The notes under the pieces were generated by a model, which was given only the letters and a program-made list of their open reading frames with translations, searched no databases and had not been told where the DNA came from. From Blastococcus aurantiacus (lineage in GTDB: Bacteria > Actinomycetota > Actinomycetes > Mycobacteriales > Geodermatophilaceae): a DNA stretch of 64,000 bases. Below, one piece after another: positions 16,498 to 25,190 of this stretch (position 1 is its first letter; each line of letters opens with the position of its first letter). The stretch lies in contig NZ_FNBT01000009.1 in NCBI RefSeq assembly GCF_900102425.1, positions 1 to 64,000 on the forward strand. Reading direction: 5' to 3'. A program made the position numbers and the translations under genes.

Positions 16498-17196
16498 ATG
16501 GGACCGAGCAGAGGGAACGCCGTCGCGGCAGGGTGGTTCTTCGTCGTCGCGTTCGTCGCCGCGATCGCCGGCCTGGCGCTGTACCAGCCTGCGCTGAGCG
16601 ACCCGGCCTACGTCCTCGGCGCCGGGGCCGACTCGCAGGTGCTCCTGGGTGGCTTCCTCGAGCTGCTGCTCGCCGGCTCCTGCATCGGCACCGGCGTGGC
16701 GCTCTACCCGGTGATCAGGCAGTACGGCCCCAGCGTCGCGCTCGGCTACGTCTGCGGGCGGCTGCTCGAGGCCGCGATCATCAGCGTGGGCATCGTGGCC
16801 ACGCTGTCGTTGGTCAGCCTGCGCCAGGCCTCGGCCGGCAGTGACGACGCCCTGACCACTGCCGCCCGGACGCTGATCGCCCTGCACGACTGGACGTTCC
16901 TGCTCGGGCCCGGCCTGGTCATCGGCGTCAACAGCATGCTGCTGGCCTGGCTGATGCTGCGCTCGGGACTGGTCCCCCGCTGGATCGCCCGCCTCGGGCT
17001 GGCGGGCGGTGCGCTGGTCCTCGCGTCGTCCACCGCGGTGCTCTTCGGGCTGTACGCGCAGACGTCGGCGGTCGCCCTCGTGGCCGCCATCCCCGTCGCC
17101 GCCTGGGAGATCTGCCTCGCCGTGCGACTGATCGTCACCGGCTTCACCCCGTCGGCGGTCCAGCTCGGCCCGGTCGCCGCAGCACTGCGGGTCTGA
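16498..17196 (+). CDS. DUF4386 family membrane protein
   Basis: The 232-residue integral membrane protein has about six helices (for example GWFFVVAFVAAIAGLALY, LLGGFLELLLAGSCIGTGVA, LVIGVNSMLLAWLML) and the layout of DUF4386, a family of unknown function often paired with TetR regulators. ATG 16498 follows GAGAGGTAG. The twin TetR operators upstream suggest it is induced when the regulator binds its ligand. A role in detoxification or membrane stress is only inference. Confidence 0.78.
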   Translation: MGPSRGNAVAAGWFFVVAFVAAIAGLALYQPALSDPAYVLGAGADSQVLLGGFLELLLAGSCIGTGVALYPVIRQYGPSVALGYVCGRLLEAAIISVGIVATLSLVSLRQASAGSDDALTTAARTLIALHDWTFLLGPGLVIGVNSMLLAWLMLRSGLVPRWIARLGLAGGALVLASSTAVLFGLYAQTSAVALVAAIPVAAWEICLAVRLIVTGFTPSAVQLGPVAAALRV

Positions 17197-17201
17197 CGAG
17201 T

Positions 17202-17235
17202 CATCGGCCGGGGCGGCATTCCGCCCCGGCCGATG
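17202..17235. terminator. Bidirectional hairpin terminator
   Basis: CATCGGCCGGGGCGG and CCGCCCCGGCCGATG form a perfect 15-bp stem with a 4-nt loop (CATT), placed between two convergent genes. Confidence 0.8.
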
Positions 17236-17254
17236 GATCACCGCACTCCGCGAG

Positions 17255-18019
17255 TCACTGCACCGGGCGCCGGTGGGTGAGGGTCCAGCCGGCCACCGAG
17301 GAGACGACCACCCAGCCGGCGAGGATGAGGATCGACCGGGTCTCCTCCATGCCCTGAGCCAGCAGCATGGTGGCGTGGGCCGGGTCGACCGCGTCCCCGA
17401 GCTCGGGCTTCCCGACCCGGACCAGTGGCAGCACGCCCATGATGAACAGGTAGAGCACGGTCAGCGCGGCCGTGGTGTTCGCGGTGGCCGCTCCGATGCC
17501 GGCACCGATCACCGCGAACACCGCTCCAGCGGCCAGCGTCACCACCGTTGCCTGGACCCAGCCGTCCCAGTTCAGGTAGTCCACACCGACCGCGGCGATG
17601 ACCGCCAGCGACAGCGCCGCCGACACGGCCGCCAACGCAGCACCCAGGAGCGCGACGGCCACCGACTTGGCGGCCAGCACCAGCCCGCGCCGCGGCACCA
17701 GCAGGTATGTCGTCTGCACGGTTCCGTGGGTCCACTCCCCCGCGGTCGAGACGACGCCCAGCGCCAGGAGCACCAGCCCGGTCATCATCGCGACGACACC
17801 CATCGGTGCTGCCACCCAGCCGAACTCGGCGTCCAGCGCGGCCAGCAGCAACCCGGACGGGCCCATCACCACCGCCGACGCGGCGATCGCGATGCCCGAG
17901 CGCGAGGACAGGGACTTGCGCACCTCCAGCCCGACGAGGGACGGGAGGGACGGACCGGTCCGGCGCACCTCGACGGTGGCGCCGAGCGGCGGAGCGGAGG
18001 AGGTCAGGGTCGTGGTCAT
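17255..18019 (-). CDS. ABC exporter permease subunit (ABC-2 type)
   Basis: The 254-residue membrane protein has six predicted helices, among them IAIAASAVVMGPSGLLLA, GVVAMMTGLVLLALGVV and SILILAGWVVVSSVAGW. The motif STAGEWTHGTVQTTYLLVPRR is typical of ABC-2 type exporters adjacent to their NBD. The start ATG 18019 overlaps the last codons of the ATPase gene by 4 nt, so the two are translated together. The substrate is unknown. A NarL-type two-component system lies divergently at 19088. Confidence 0.85.
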   Translation of the reverse strand: MTTTLTSSAPPLGATVEVRRTGPSLPSLVGLEVRKSLSSRSGIAIAASAVVMGPSGLLLAALDAEFGWVAAPMGVVAMMTGLVLLALGVVSTAGEWTHGTVQTTYLLVPRRGLVLAAKSVAVALLGAALAAVSAALSLAVIAAVGVDYLNWDGWVQATVVTLAAGAVFAVIGAGIGAATANTTAALTVLYLFIMGVLPLVRVGKPELGDAVDPAHATMLLAQGMEETRSILILAGWVVVSSVAGWTLTHRRPVQ

Positions 18020-18906
18020 CGGAGGTTCCCTTTCGGAGAAGTGGTGAGCTGGAAGAACAGGTCCTCGAGGCCGCGCTGCACGGGTCGCAGATCGACCAGG
18101 ACGTGGCCACCGGCGGCGGCCACCGCGCCGACCTCGGCCGGCGAGGCGTCGGCGACGACGAGCACGCCGTCGTCCTCGCGTTCCACGTGGAACCCGGCGG
18201 CCTCGAGGGCCACGGCCAGGGCGCGGGGCTGCAGCGCACGGACCGCCACGCCGTCGGCACCGAGCAGCGAGGTCACCGAGCCGTCGGCGACGATCCGTCC
18301 GTCCCCGATCACCAGTAGCCGGTCGACCGTGTGCTCCACCTCGCCCAGCAGGTGCGACGACAGCAGCACCGTGCCGCCGCGCGCGGCGTGCCCGCGCAGC
18401 AGGTCGCGCATCCAGCGGATGCCCTCCGGGTCCAGGCCGTTGACCGGTTCGTCGAACATCAGCACCGGAGGATCGGCCAGCAGCGCCCCGGCGATGCCCA
18501 GCCGCTGCCGCATGCCCAGCGAGTAGCCGCCCACCCGCCTCCGGGCGGCGTCGGCCAGCCCCACCTGGTGCAGCACCTCGTCCACCCGCGCGGCCGGGAC
18601 GCCGACCGCGGAGGCCAGCAGCCGCAGGTGCGTGCGTCCGGTGCGCCCGGGGTGCACGGCGGAGGCGTCGAGCAGTGTGCCGACGACGGCGCCCGGGTTG
18701 GGCAGCTCGCCGTACGACCGCCCGTCCACCGTCGCGACGCCGGCCGACGCCGGCACCAGCCCGGTCATCATGCGCATCGTCGTCGTCTTGCCCGCGCCGT
18801 TCGGGCCGAGGAAGCCCGTGACCGTGCCCGGCTCGAGCGTGAACGAGACGTCGTCGACGACGGTCCGGTCGCCGTACCTCTTGGTCAGCCCGCTGACCGT
18901 GATCAT
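18016..18906 (-). CDS. ABC exporter ATP-binding subunit
   Basis: This 296-residue ATPase has Walker A GPNGAGKTTT near residue 34-43, the signature GGYSLGMRQRLGIAGALL, Walker B PVLMFDEPVNGLDPEG, and the H-loop LLSSHLL. A C-terminal accessory region (about 200-296) is like that of drug or bacteriocin exporters. ATG 18906 begins MITVSGLTKRYG. It pairs with the downstream permease. The family includes self-resistance exporters of the DrrA type. Confidence 0.93.
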   Translation of the reverse strand: MITVSGLTKRYGDRTVVDDVSFTLEPGTVTGFLGPNGAGKTTTMRMMTGLVPASAGVATVDGRSYGELPNPGAVVGTLLDASAVHPGRTGRTHLRLLASAVGVPAARVDEVLHQVGLADAARRRVGGYSLGMRQRLGIAGALLADPPVLMFDEPVNGLDPEGIRWMRDLLRGHAARGGTVLLSSHLLGEVEHTVDRLLVIGDGRIVADGSVTSLLGADGVAVRALQPRALAVALEAAGFHVEREDDGVLVVADASPAEVGAVAAAGGHVLVDLRPVQRGLEDLFFQLTTSPKGNLR

Positions 18907-19087
18907 GGTGCCTCCGCAGTTCGTCGAGGTGGTGACGACGAACCTGCCGGGGCGGCGGGGGCTGCCGCGTCGGCCGCGAGCAGCGGAACCGGGTCTGCGG
19001 ACGGCTCTGCACCGTCATCCGAAAGTTGGCCCAGGAGTGCACGCACGGGCGACCCGCGGCCCGTCCGTCCGGAAATACGCTCCCCGC

Positions 19088-20236
19088 ATGACGCTCCGGG
19101 ACCGCCTGTGGCCGGGCCTCGGCGCGCGCGCCGTCTGGCTCGAGCTGCACGTGGCGGTGAGCTGCGCGGCGGTCGTCGCCTTCGAGGTCGCCGCGGTGAA
19201 CCCGGGGCCGCTGGGCTCGCTCCTGCTGGTCCTCGTCGGGTTGGTCCTCGGCGTGCTGCTGTTCCTCCTGCGGCGGCGGGCACCCCTGGTTCCCTTCGCC
19301 GTCGGTGCGGCGTTGAGCGCCATCGGCATCGCCACCGGCCTGCTGATCTCCGCCTACGCCGTCGCCCGGTACGTCGCCTCGTGGCGCACGCTCGCCGTCG
19401 CCGGGGGGATCGGGAGCCTGCTCGCGCTGCGGCCGTGGGGGCTCGAGACCCGCAGCGACTGGATCGGCGGGATCGGCACGGCGGCGCTCCTCGTCCTGCT
19501 GCCCGGCGCACTGGGTGTCTGGCAGCGCACGCGCGCCGAGCTGTTCGCCGCGCTGCGCGAGCGGGCCGAGCGGGCCGAGGCCGAGCGGGAGCTGCTCGCG
19601 CGGGACGCCGTCCTCACCGAGCGGACCCGCATCGCCCGCGAGATGCACGACGCCGTCGGCCACCGGGTGAGCCTCATGGTGCTCCAGGCCGGCGCGATCG
19701 AGATGGCGGCGCGGGACGCCGATCGGGTCGAGCAGCTGGCCGGACAGGTGCAGACCGCGGGACGCCGCGCGCTGGACGAGCTGCGCCAGATGGTCGGCGT
19801 GCTGCGCGCCGGCGACCTCGACGAGGAGGCCCCGCTCGGCCCGCAGCCCGGGCTGGAGGACCTCCCGCGACTGGTCGCCCACGCGCGGGAGGCGGGCATG
19901 GCCGTGGAGCTGGACCTGCCGGCGGTCGACGTCGCCCCGCCGGTCGGCCGGGCCGCCTACCGGATCGCCCAGGAGGCGCTCACCAACGCCGGGCGGCACG
20001 CCCCCGGCGCTCCCGTGCAGCTGACGGTCGTCCGGACCGGCGACCACCTGGCCGTGCGGGTGGTGAACGGGGCGCCGCACGGAGACGGCCGGACGTCCGC
20101 AGCCCCGGAGACGACGCCCGGCGGCGGGTTCGGCCTCGTGGGGCTGGGCGAGCGGGTAAGGACCCTCGGGGGCCGGCTGACCGCGGAACCTCGGCTCGAC
20201 GGCGGGTTCTGCGTCGAGGCGGTGCTGCCGGCGTGA
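19088..20236 (+). CDS. Two-component sensor histidine kinase, NarL/DesK type
   Basis: The 382-residue protein has four to five N-terminal membrane helices (LHVAVSCAAVVAFEVAAV, LLLVLVGLVLGVLLFLL, SAIGIATGLLISAYAVA). A coiled segment leads to HisKA_3 with RIAREMHDAVGHRVSLMVLQ (H near 195). The HATPase has QEALTNAGRHAPGAPV and GFGLVGLGERV. ATG 19088 is used; the frame is open far upstream but lacks homology. The regulator gene overlaps it by 4 nt (GTGA). The pair probably responds to envelope stress or an antibiotic and controls the divergent ABC exporter. Confidence 0.9.
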   Translation: MTLRDRLWPGLGARAVWLELHVAVSCAAVVAFEVAAVNPGPLGSLLLVLVGLVLGVLLFLLRRRAPLVPFAVGAALSAIGIATGLLISAYAVARYVASWRTLAVAGGIGSLLALRPWGLETRSDWIGGIGTAALLVLLPGALGVWQRTRAELFAALRERAERAEAERELLARDAVLTERTRIAREMHDAVGHRVSLMVLQAGAIEMAARDADRVEQLAGQVQTAGRRALDELRQMVGVLRAGDLDEEAPLGPQPGLEDLPRLVAHAREAGMAVELDLPAVDVAPPVGRAAYRIAQEALTNAGRHAPGAPVQLTVVRTGDHLAVRVVNGAPHGDGRTSAAPETTPGGGFGLVGLGERVRTLGGRLTAEPRLDGGFCVEAVLPA

Positions 20237-20889
20237 TCCGCGTGCTGCTGGTCGACGACGAGGAGCTGGTGCGGTTCGGCCTGCGCACGGTGCTCGAGGC
20301 CGCGGGCGACTTCGAGGTCGTCGGCGAGGCGGGCAACGGTGCCGACGGCGTCCGGGCGGCCCGGGAGCAGGCGCCGGACGTCGTGCTCGTCGACATCCGC
20401 ATGCCGGTGCTGGACGGGCTCGCCGCGACCGAGCAGCTGCTCGCGCTGCCGGAGCCGCCGCAGGTCGCCGTCCTCACGACCTTCTACCTGGACGAGTACG
20501 TGTACGCCGCGCTCGCCGCCGGAGCCGCGGGCTTCCTCCTCAAGGACACGCCGCCGAGGGAGATCGCCGCGGCGGTACGGGCGGTGGCCGAGGGGACGGC
20601 GACGCTCTCGCCCAAGGTGACGGCGACGCTCATCGAGTCCTACGTCGGCCGGCGGGCCGCCCCGCGACGGGCCGAGGCGCTGTCGAAGGTCGCCGGACTG
20701 TCCGACCGCGAGCGGGAGGTGCTGGCGCTGCTGGGCACCGGCGACTCGAACGCCGACCTGGCGCGCCGGCTGTTCGTCAGCGAGGCGACGGTGAAGACCT
20801 ACGTCTCCCGGCTGCTCACCAAGCTGGACCTGGCCAACCGCACCCAGGCGGCGATCCTCGCCCACGAGGCCGGCCTGCTCGAGGGCTGA
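20233..20889 (+). CDS. Response regulator, NarL/LuxR type
   Basis: The 218-residue regulator has a receiver domain (RVLLVDDEELVRFGL; phosphoacceptor D in VVLVDIRMPVLDG, K in GFLLKDTPP) and a LuxR helix-turn-helix (LSDREREVLALL to VKTYVSRLLTKLDLANRTQA). The start GTG 20233 lies inside the kinase stop codon overlap (GTGA), indicating translational coupling. The expected target is the divergent ABC exporter promoter (18907-19087). Confidence 0.93.
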   Translation: MIRVLLVDDEELVRFGLRTVLEAAGDFEVVGEAGNGADGVRAAREQAPDVVLVDIRMPVLDGLAATEQLLALPEPPQVAVLTTFYLDEYVYAALAAGAAGFLLKDTPPREIAAAVRAVAEGTATLSPKVTATLIESYVGRRAAPRRAEALSKVAGLSDREREVLALLGTGDSNADLARRLFVSEATVKTYVSRLLTKLDLANRTQAAILAHEAGLLEG

Positions 20890-20955
20890 CCGGCGCACGG
20901 AATTGCCTCGGGCGGCCACCGCCCCGACCATTCCCGGCGAGGGACGGGGGCGGTC

Positions 20956-21861
20956 ATGAGGTGGCTGGAGCGCGTCGCGACCGGGCAGACGCCCGGGCCG
21001 CGGCCGGCGGTCGCCGCCGTGAAGACGTACCGGTACCTGCGGCTGGCGATGGTCGCGATGGTGCTCGGCCTGGCCGTCGCCGTGGTCCACGAGGTGCTGC
21101 GGGTCGACGGCACCTGCTGGCAGACCTCGCTGAGCGGCTACTACTACACCCCGGTCCAGAACCTGTTCGTCGGCGCGCTGGTCGCCATCGGCGTGTGCCT
21201 GGTGTCGCTCAAGGGCAACACCGACTCCGAGGACGTGCTGCTGAACTTCGCCGGCATCTGCGCGCCGTTCGTCGCACTGGTGCCCATCCACGATCCCAGC
21301 GCGTGCGGGGTCGTGACCGACGGTCTCAACCGGGACCTGAACATCGCGAACAACGTCGTCGCGCTGCTCGTCGTCTTCGGTGCCGGGCTGGTCGCCCTCG
21401 CCGCGCTCCGGTGGCACAACCGCAGGAGCAGCAACGACGAACCGGCGCCCACCGGCATCGAGATCCTGGGGTATGCGGAGTCGGTTCTGGTCTTCCTCGC
21501 GGCGGTCGCCGTCTTCTGGCTGCAGCCGGAGTGGTTCGACCGGTACGGCCACCCGGTCGCCGCCATCGCGATGTTCGTCTTCGTCTTCGTCAACGTCGTC
21601 GTCAACGCGGTGAACATCTACTACGAGCGCCGCGGCACCGATGCGCCCGTCCGGCGGCTCAACCGCTACACCTGGATCGCGCTGGCGATGGCCGCCTGCG
21701 TCGTCGGCAGCCTGCTCCTGGCCTGGCTGGGCGTCGAGCACTGGCTGCTCGTCATCGAGGCGAGCCTGATCGGCTGCTTCGCCGTCTTCTGGGGGTGCCA
21801 GACCTGGGAGTTGTGGGACCAGGGCCTGCGGACCGAGCCGGCCGTCGCGAGAACGCGCTGA
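20956..21861 (+). CDS. Conserved polytopic membrane protein, function unknown
   Basis: The 301-residue protein has about seven membrane helices, starting with LAMVAMVLGLAVAVVHEVL. A periplasmic or loop segment, CWQTSLSGYYYTPVQNLFVG, precedes GALVAIGVCLVSLKGNTDSE, a pattern I associate with actinobacterial hypothetical membrane proteins. I do not recognise a named family or function. ATG 20956 has GGGACGGGGGCGG upstream. It stands alone between the two-component system and a terminator hairpin. Confidence 0.6.
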   Translation: MRWLERVATGQTPGPRPAVAAVKTYRYLRLAMVAMVLGLAVAVVHEVLRVDGTCWQTSLSGYYYTPVQNLFVGALVAIGVCLVSLKGNTDSEDVLLNFAGICAPFVALVPIHDPSACGVVTDGLNRDLNIANNVVALLVVFGAGLVALAALRWHNRRSSNDEPAPTGIEILGYAESVLVFLAAVAVFWLQPEWFDRYGHPVAAIAMFVFVFVNVVVNAVNIYYERRGTDAPVRRLNRYTWIALAMAACVVGSLLLAWLGVEHWLLVIEASLIGCFAVFWGCQTWELWDQGLRTEPAVARTR

Positions 21862-21894
21862 GGGCTCTCCCCGGCGCGGGGAGAGGCGCCCTCA
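21860..21894. terminator. Bidirectional hairpin terminator
   Basis: TGAGGGC-TCTCCCCG pairs with CGGGGAGA-GGC-GCCCTCA (one short bulge) and begins at the stop codon of the membrane protein gene, between convergent genes. Confidence 0.7.
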
Positions 21895-21916
21895 GTGCGT
21901 GGTGATCATGCGAGAG

Positions 21917-22996
21917 TCAGCCGACCTGCTCCAGCGTGGGGTAGTCGTTGTAGCCCTCGGCGCCGGCGGCGTAGAAGAGGTGCGGCTGCGGCTCGTTCTC
22001 CGGGTGCTCGCCGGCCCAGCGCTCGACCAGGTCCGGGTTGGCGATCACCGGGCGCCCGACCGCGACGGCCTCGGCGTGCGCGTCCTCGATCAGGCTGATC
22101 GCCTCGGCACGCGAGGTGACCGACGCGAAGCCGCTGTTGGCGACCAGCGGACCGCCGAAGCGCCGTCGCAGCTCCTGCACCAGCTCGCCGCCGGGCTCCG
22201 CGTGCAGCACCGAGAGGTAGGCCAGGCCGAGCGGGCGCAGCTGGTCCAGCAGCGAGCCGTAGGTCAGCAGCGCGTCCGCCTCGTCGGTCTCGAACGCGCC
22301 CTGGATGTTGTGCTGCGGCGAGATGCGCAGGCCCACGCGACCGGCGCCGATCGCCTCGGCCACCGCCGTCGCCACCTCGACGACGAAGCGGGCCCGGTTC
22401 GCAGGCGTGCCGCCGTAGGAGTCGGTGCGCTCGTTGGACGCCGGCGACAGGAACTCGTGCAGCAGGTAGCCGTTGGCCCCGTGCAGCTCCACGCCGTCCA
22501 GGCCCGCGGCGACCGCGTTGCGCGCGGCCTGCACGAACTCGTCCCGGACGCGGGCCAGTTCCTCGGTCGTCAGCGCGTGCGGCACCGGGTACGGCTTCTT
22601 GCCGGCCGGCGTACGTACCTGGCCCTCGATGGCGAGAGCCGACGGCGCCTCGGCGTCCCGGCCGCCGTTGACGTCGGGGTGGGTGACCCGGCCGGCGTGC
22701 ATCAGCTGCATGACGACCAGCCCGCCCCGCTCGTGCACGGCCCCGGCGACGCGGCGCCAGCCCTCGACCTGCTCGTCGGTGACGATGCCCGGCTGGCCGG
22801 GGTAGCCCTGGCCCTGCGGGTTCGGCCAGACGCCCTCGGTGATGATCATCCCGAGGCTCGCGCGCTGCGCGTAGTGCTCGACGATCAGGTCACCGGGTAC
22901 GCCGCTCTCACCGGCGCGCAGGCGGGTGAGGGGCGCCATGACGACGCGGTTGGCCAGCTGCAGGTCGCCCAGGGCGACGGGGGAGAACAGGTCCAC
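21917..22996 (-). CDS. Old yellow enzyme family alkene reductase (NemA-like)
   Basis: The 359-residue TIM-barrel flavoprotein reduces activated C=C bonds, and in some members nitro groups, with FMN and NAD(P)H. Motifs: DLFSPVALGDLQLANRVVMAPLTRLRA, VMQLMHAGRVTHP, VELHGANGYLLHEFLSPASN, and FMN-binding VGRPVIANPDLVERW. I chose GTG 22996, giving the usual MDLFSP start; ATG 23029 would add 11 residues. The neighbour on the other strand is a lipoprotein hydrolase. A role in stress or xenobiotic reduction is likely. Confidence 0.9.
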   Translation of the reverse strand: MDLFSPVALGDLQLANRVVMAPLTRLRAGESGVPGDLIVEHYAQRASLGMIITEGVWPNPQGQGYPGQPGIVTDEQVEGWRRVAGAVHERGGLVVMQLMHAGRVTHPDVNGGRDAEAPSALAIEGQVRTPAGKKPYPVPHALTTEELARVRDEFVQAARNAVAAGLDGVELHGANGYLLHEFLSPASNERTDSYGGTPANRARFVVEVATAVAEAIGAGRVGLRISPQHNIQGAFETDEADALLTYGSLLDQLRPLGLAYLSVLHAEPGGELVQELRRRFGGPLVANSGFASVTSRAEAISLIEDAHAEAVAVGRPVIANPDLVERWAGEHPENEPQPHLFYAAGAEGYNDYPTLEQVG

Positions 22997-23073
22997 GACG
23001 GCTCGAAGGCGGCCGGACACGGACCGCATTCCGAGGTGCGACCCAGGTCACTTCGAGCCTCTAAGGTGTCGGC

Positions 23074-24423
23074 GTGATCGACTCCCGCTTGCGCCGTCCG
23101 CTCTACGTCCTCGTCGCGGCCGCGCTCGCGCTGACGGGCTGCTCGTCGGACTCCGATGACGGCGGCACGCCCGAGGCCGCCGACCGGACCGAGGCGGCCG
23201 AGGGCACCGACCCGCTGCCCGCCCTGCCCGACGACATCGCCCTGCCGATCGTCTTCGTGCACGGGTTCGCCGGCTCGGCCCAGCAGGTCGAGTCCAACGC
23301 CATGCGTTTCGTGGCGAACGGCTACCCGGCGGACCGCGTCGTCGCCTACGACCACGACGGCGCGGGCCTGGACATCCCCGGCTACGCGGCCGGGCTGACC
23401 GAGGTCGTCGACGAGACCCTGGCCGAGTTCGACGCCGAGCAGGTCTACCTGATCGGTCACTCGCGTGGCACCGCCGTCTCGAACCTCTTCCTCGGCGACC
23501 CGGCGCAGGCCGCCAAGGTGGCCAAGTACGTCGCCATCGACGGCCGGCCCTGCCCCGAGCCGCAGATCGTCCCCTGCATCGCGCCGAACCAGGCCCAGTT
23601 CCCGGGGCAGACGCACGTCGAGGTGGCGACGTCGAAGGAGTCGTTCGCGGCGCAGTACGAGTTCCTCGTCGGCGAGGCGCCCGAGGTGGTCGACATCGTG
23701 CCGCAGCGCGACCCGGTGGAGATCTCGGGCCGGGCGGTCAACTTCCCCGCCAACACCGGACGGGAGGCGACGCTGGACATCTGGGCCATCGACTCCGACA
23801 CCGGTGCCCGCACCGGGGACGAGCCGCACGCCAGCGTCGAACTCGGCCCCGACGGGGAGTTCGGCCCAATCGAGCTGGAGAGCGGCGCCCACTACGAGTA
23901 CGCCCTCAGCTCCGACGCCTCCCCCGTCGTCCACCACCTGTACCTGCAGCCCTACGTGCGCAGCAGCGCCTTCGTGCGGCTGCTCTCCTCGGAGCCCGAC
24001 GGCACCATCCGGCAGAACACCAACATCGGCGACGAGCACACCGCGCTGGTCATCAGCCGCATGCGCGAGTGGCACTCGGAGGGCGACGCCGACGTGCTGG
24101 AGCTCAGCGTGGACGGCGGCGAGCCGGTGGACGTGATCACCGACTTCGTCGGCAACGGCGCGATCGGGCTCCACGTGCACGACGACGTCGCCACCCCGGG
24201 CGAGAGCACGCTGGCCAAGCTCCCGTACTTCGGCGAGCAGCCGTTCCAGAGCGGCATCGACGCGTACCTGCCGGCCTCCCCCGACGCCGACGGCACCGTC
24301 ACCGCCCGCAACCTCCCCCGCGGCGACGCCGACCGGCCGCAGACGCTCAACGTCCCGAACTGGCCGTCGAGCGGGCACACCGTGAGCCTGGTCTTCGCCG
24401 ACTGGGCGGTCGACGGCGCCTAA
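23074..24423 (+). CDS. Secreted lipoprotein, alpha/beta-hydrolase (lipase-like)
   Basis: The 449-residue protein has an N-terminal lipoprotein signal (LVAAALALTGCSS, lipobox LTGC near residue 22). The lipase core follows: oxyanion segment VFVHGFAGSAQQ and nucleophile elbow GHSRGTAVS. Residues 220-449 hold beta-rich domains like those of Streptomyces-type secreted lipases. GTG 23074 starts the gene. The 3' end overlaps the convergent thioesterase by 4 nt. The expected location is the outer face of the cytoplasmic membrane. The substrate is unknown. Confidence 0.82.
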   Translation: MIDSRLRRPLYVLVAAALALTGCSSDSDDGGTPEAADRTEAAEGTDPLPALPDDIALPIVFVHGFAGSAQQVESNAMRFVANGYPADRVVAYDHDGAGLDIPGYAAGLTEVVDETLAEFDAEQVYLIGHSRGTAVSNLFLGDPAQAAKVAKYVAIDGRPCPEPQIVPCIAPNQAQFPGQTHVEVATSKESFAAQYEFLVGEAPEVVDIVPQRDPVEISGRAVNFPANTGREATLDIWAIDSDTGARTGDEPHASVELGPDGEFGPIELESGAHYEYALSSDASPVVHHLYLQPYVRSSAFVRLLSSEPDGTIRQNTNIGDEHTALVISRMREWHSEGDADVLELSVDGGEPVDVITDFVGNGAIGLHVHDDVATPGESTLAKLPYFGEQPFQSGIDAYLPASPDADGTVTARNLPRGDADRPQTLNVPNWPSSGHTVSLVFADWAVDGA

Positions 24424-25190
24424 CCGCCCAGCAGCCGCCGGGTCTGCCGGCCGCTCGCGACCAGCGAGCCGTCGAGCGCGCGCAGCTCGATGTCGTCCAC
24501 CGCGACCCGGTGGTCGGACCAGACGGTCCGCTGGTCCACCCGCACCCAGGCGCCGGTCTCCGGCGGCGGGCCGGCGAGGTGGGCCGTCAGCTCGACGGTC
24601 GGCATCGCCGCCGGCACGGTGCGGACGGCGAACAGCGACGGCGGCAGCGCGTCCAGCAGCACGCCGAGCTGGACCAGCGGCGGGAGCTCGGCGCCGCGGA
24701 TGCGCACCCAGGCGTGCAGCCGCGGCTCGTCGCCCCCGCCCATCGGTCGCGAGGCGCCCAGGGCCCGGATCTCGGTGTGCTCGCCGACCGGCACGTAATC
24801 GCGCGGCAGCTCGAACGGCTCGCCGTCCTCGAGCCCCGGTACGGAGGACGGCGGGTACGTCTCGGTGACCGGATCGGGGGGACCGGCGGACGTGAGCACC
24901 TGGGCGACCGCCCGCAGCGCGCCGTCCTGCCGCAGCTCGCTCCGGACGCTGCCGGTGCGGCCGGACCGGTCGGCGGCCGCGGTGACCACGGCCTCGGCAT
25001 CGGGGACGACGCCGCCCAGCAGGTGCGCGGTCACGGCCCGGGGCGGAGCGCCGGCCAGGTCCGCGGCGGCGGCGAGCAGGTGGCCGATGACCAGCCCGCC
25101 CTGCGTGGTGGTGAACGAGCGCCACGTGGGGTCGAACGCCAGCCGGCGGGAGGTGCCGGCCGGTGCCGCGGGCGACGGGGCGAGGCTCAT
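24420..25190 (-). CDS. Thioesterase superfamily protein (double hot-dog, TesB-like)
   Basis: The 256-residue protein has the layout of double hot-dog acyl-CoA thioesterases: FDPTWRSFTTTQGGLVIGHL near the N-terminus, a first half with DRSGRTGSVRSELRQDG, and a second half ending in VAVDDIELRALDGSLVASGRQTRRLL. It hydrolyses acyl-CoA to free acid plus CoA. Start ATG 25190 overlaps the MFS stop by 4 nt, so it is in an operon with the transporter. The MFS-HxlR pair upstream suggests regulation by the HxlR protein. Confidence 0.78.
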   Translation of the reverse strand: MSLAPSPAAPAGTSRRLAFDPTWRSFTTTQGGLVIGHLLAAAADLAGAPPRAVTAHLLGGVVPDAEAVVTAAADRSGRTGSVRSELRQDGALRAVAQVLTSAGPPDPVTETYPPSSVPGLEDGEPFELPRDYVPVGEHTEIRALGASRPMGGGDEPRLHAWVRIRGAELPPLVQLGVLLDALPPSLFAVRTVPAAMPTVELTAHLAGPPPETGAWVRVDQRTVWSDHRVAVDDIELRALDGSLVASGRQTRRLLGG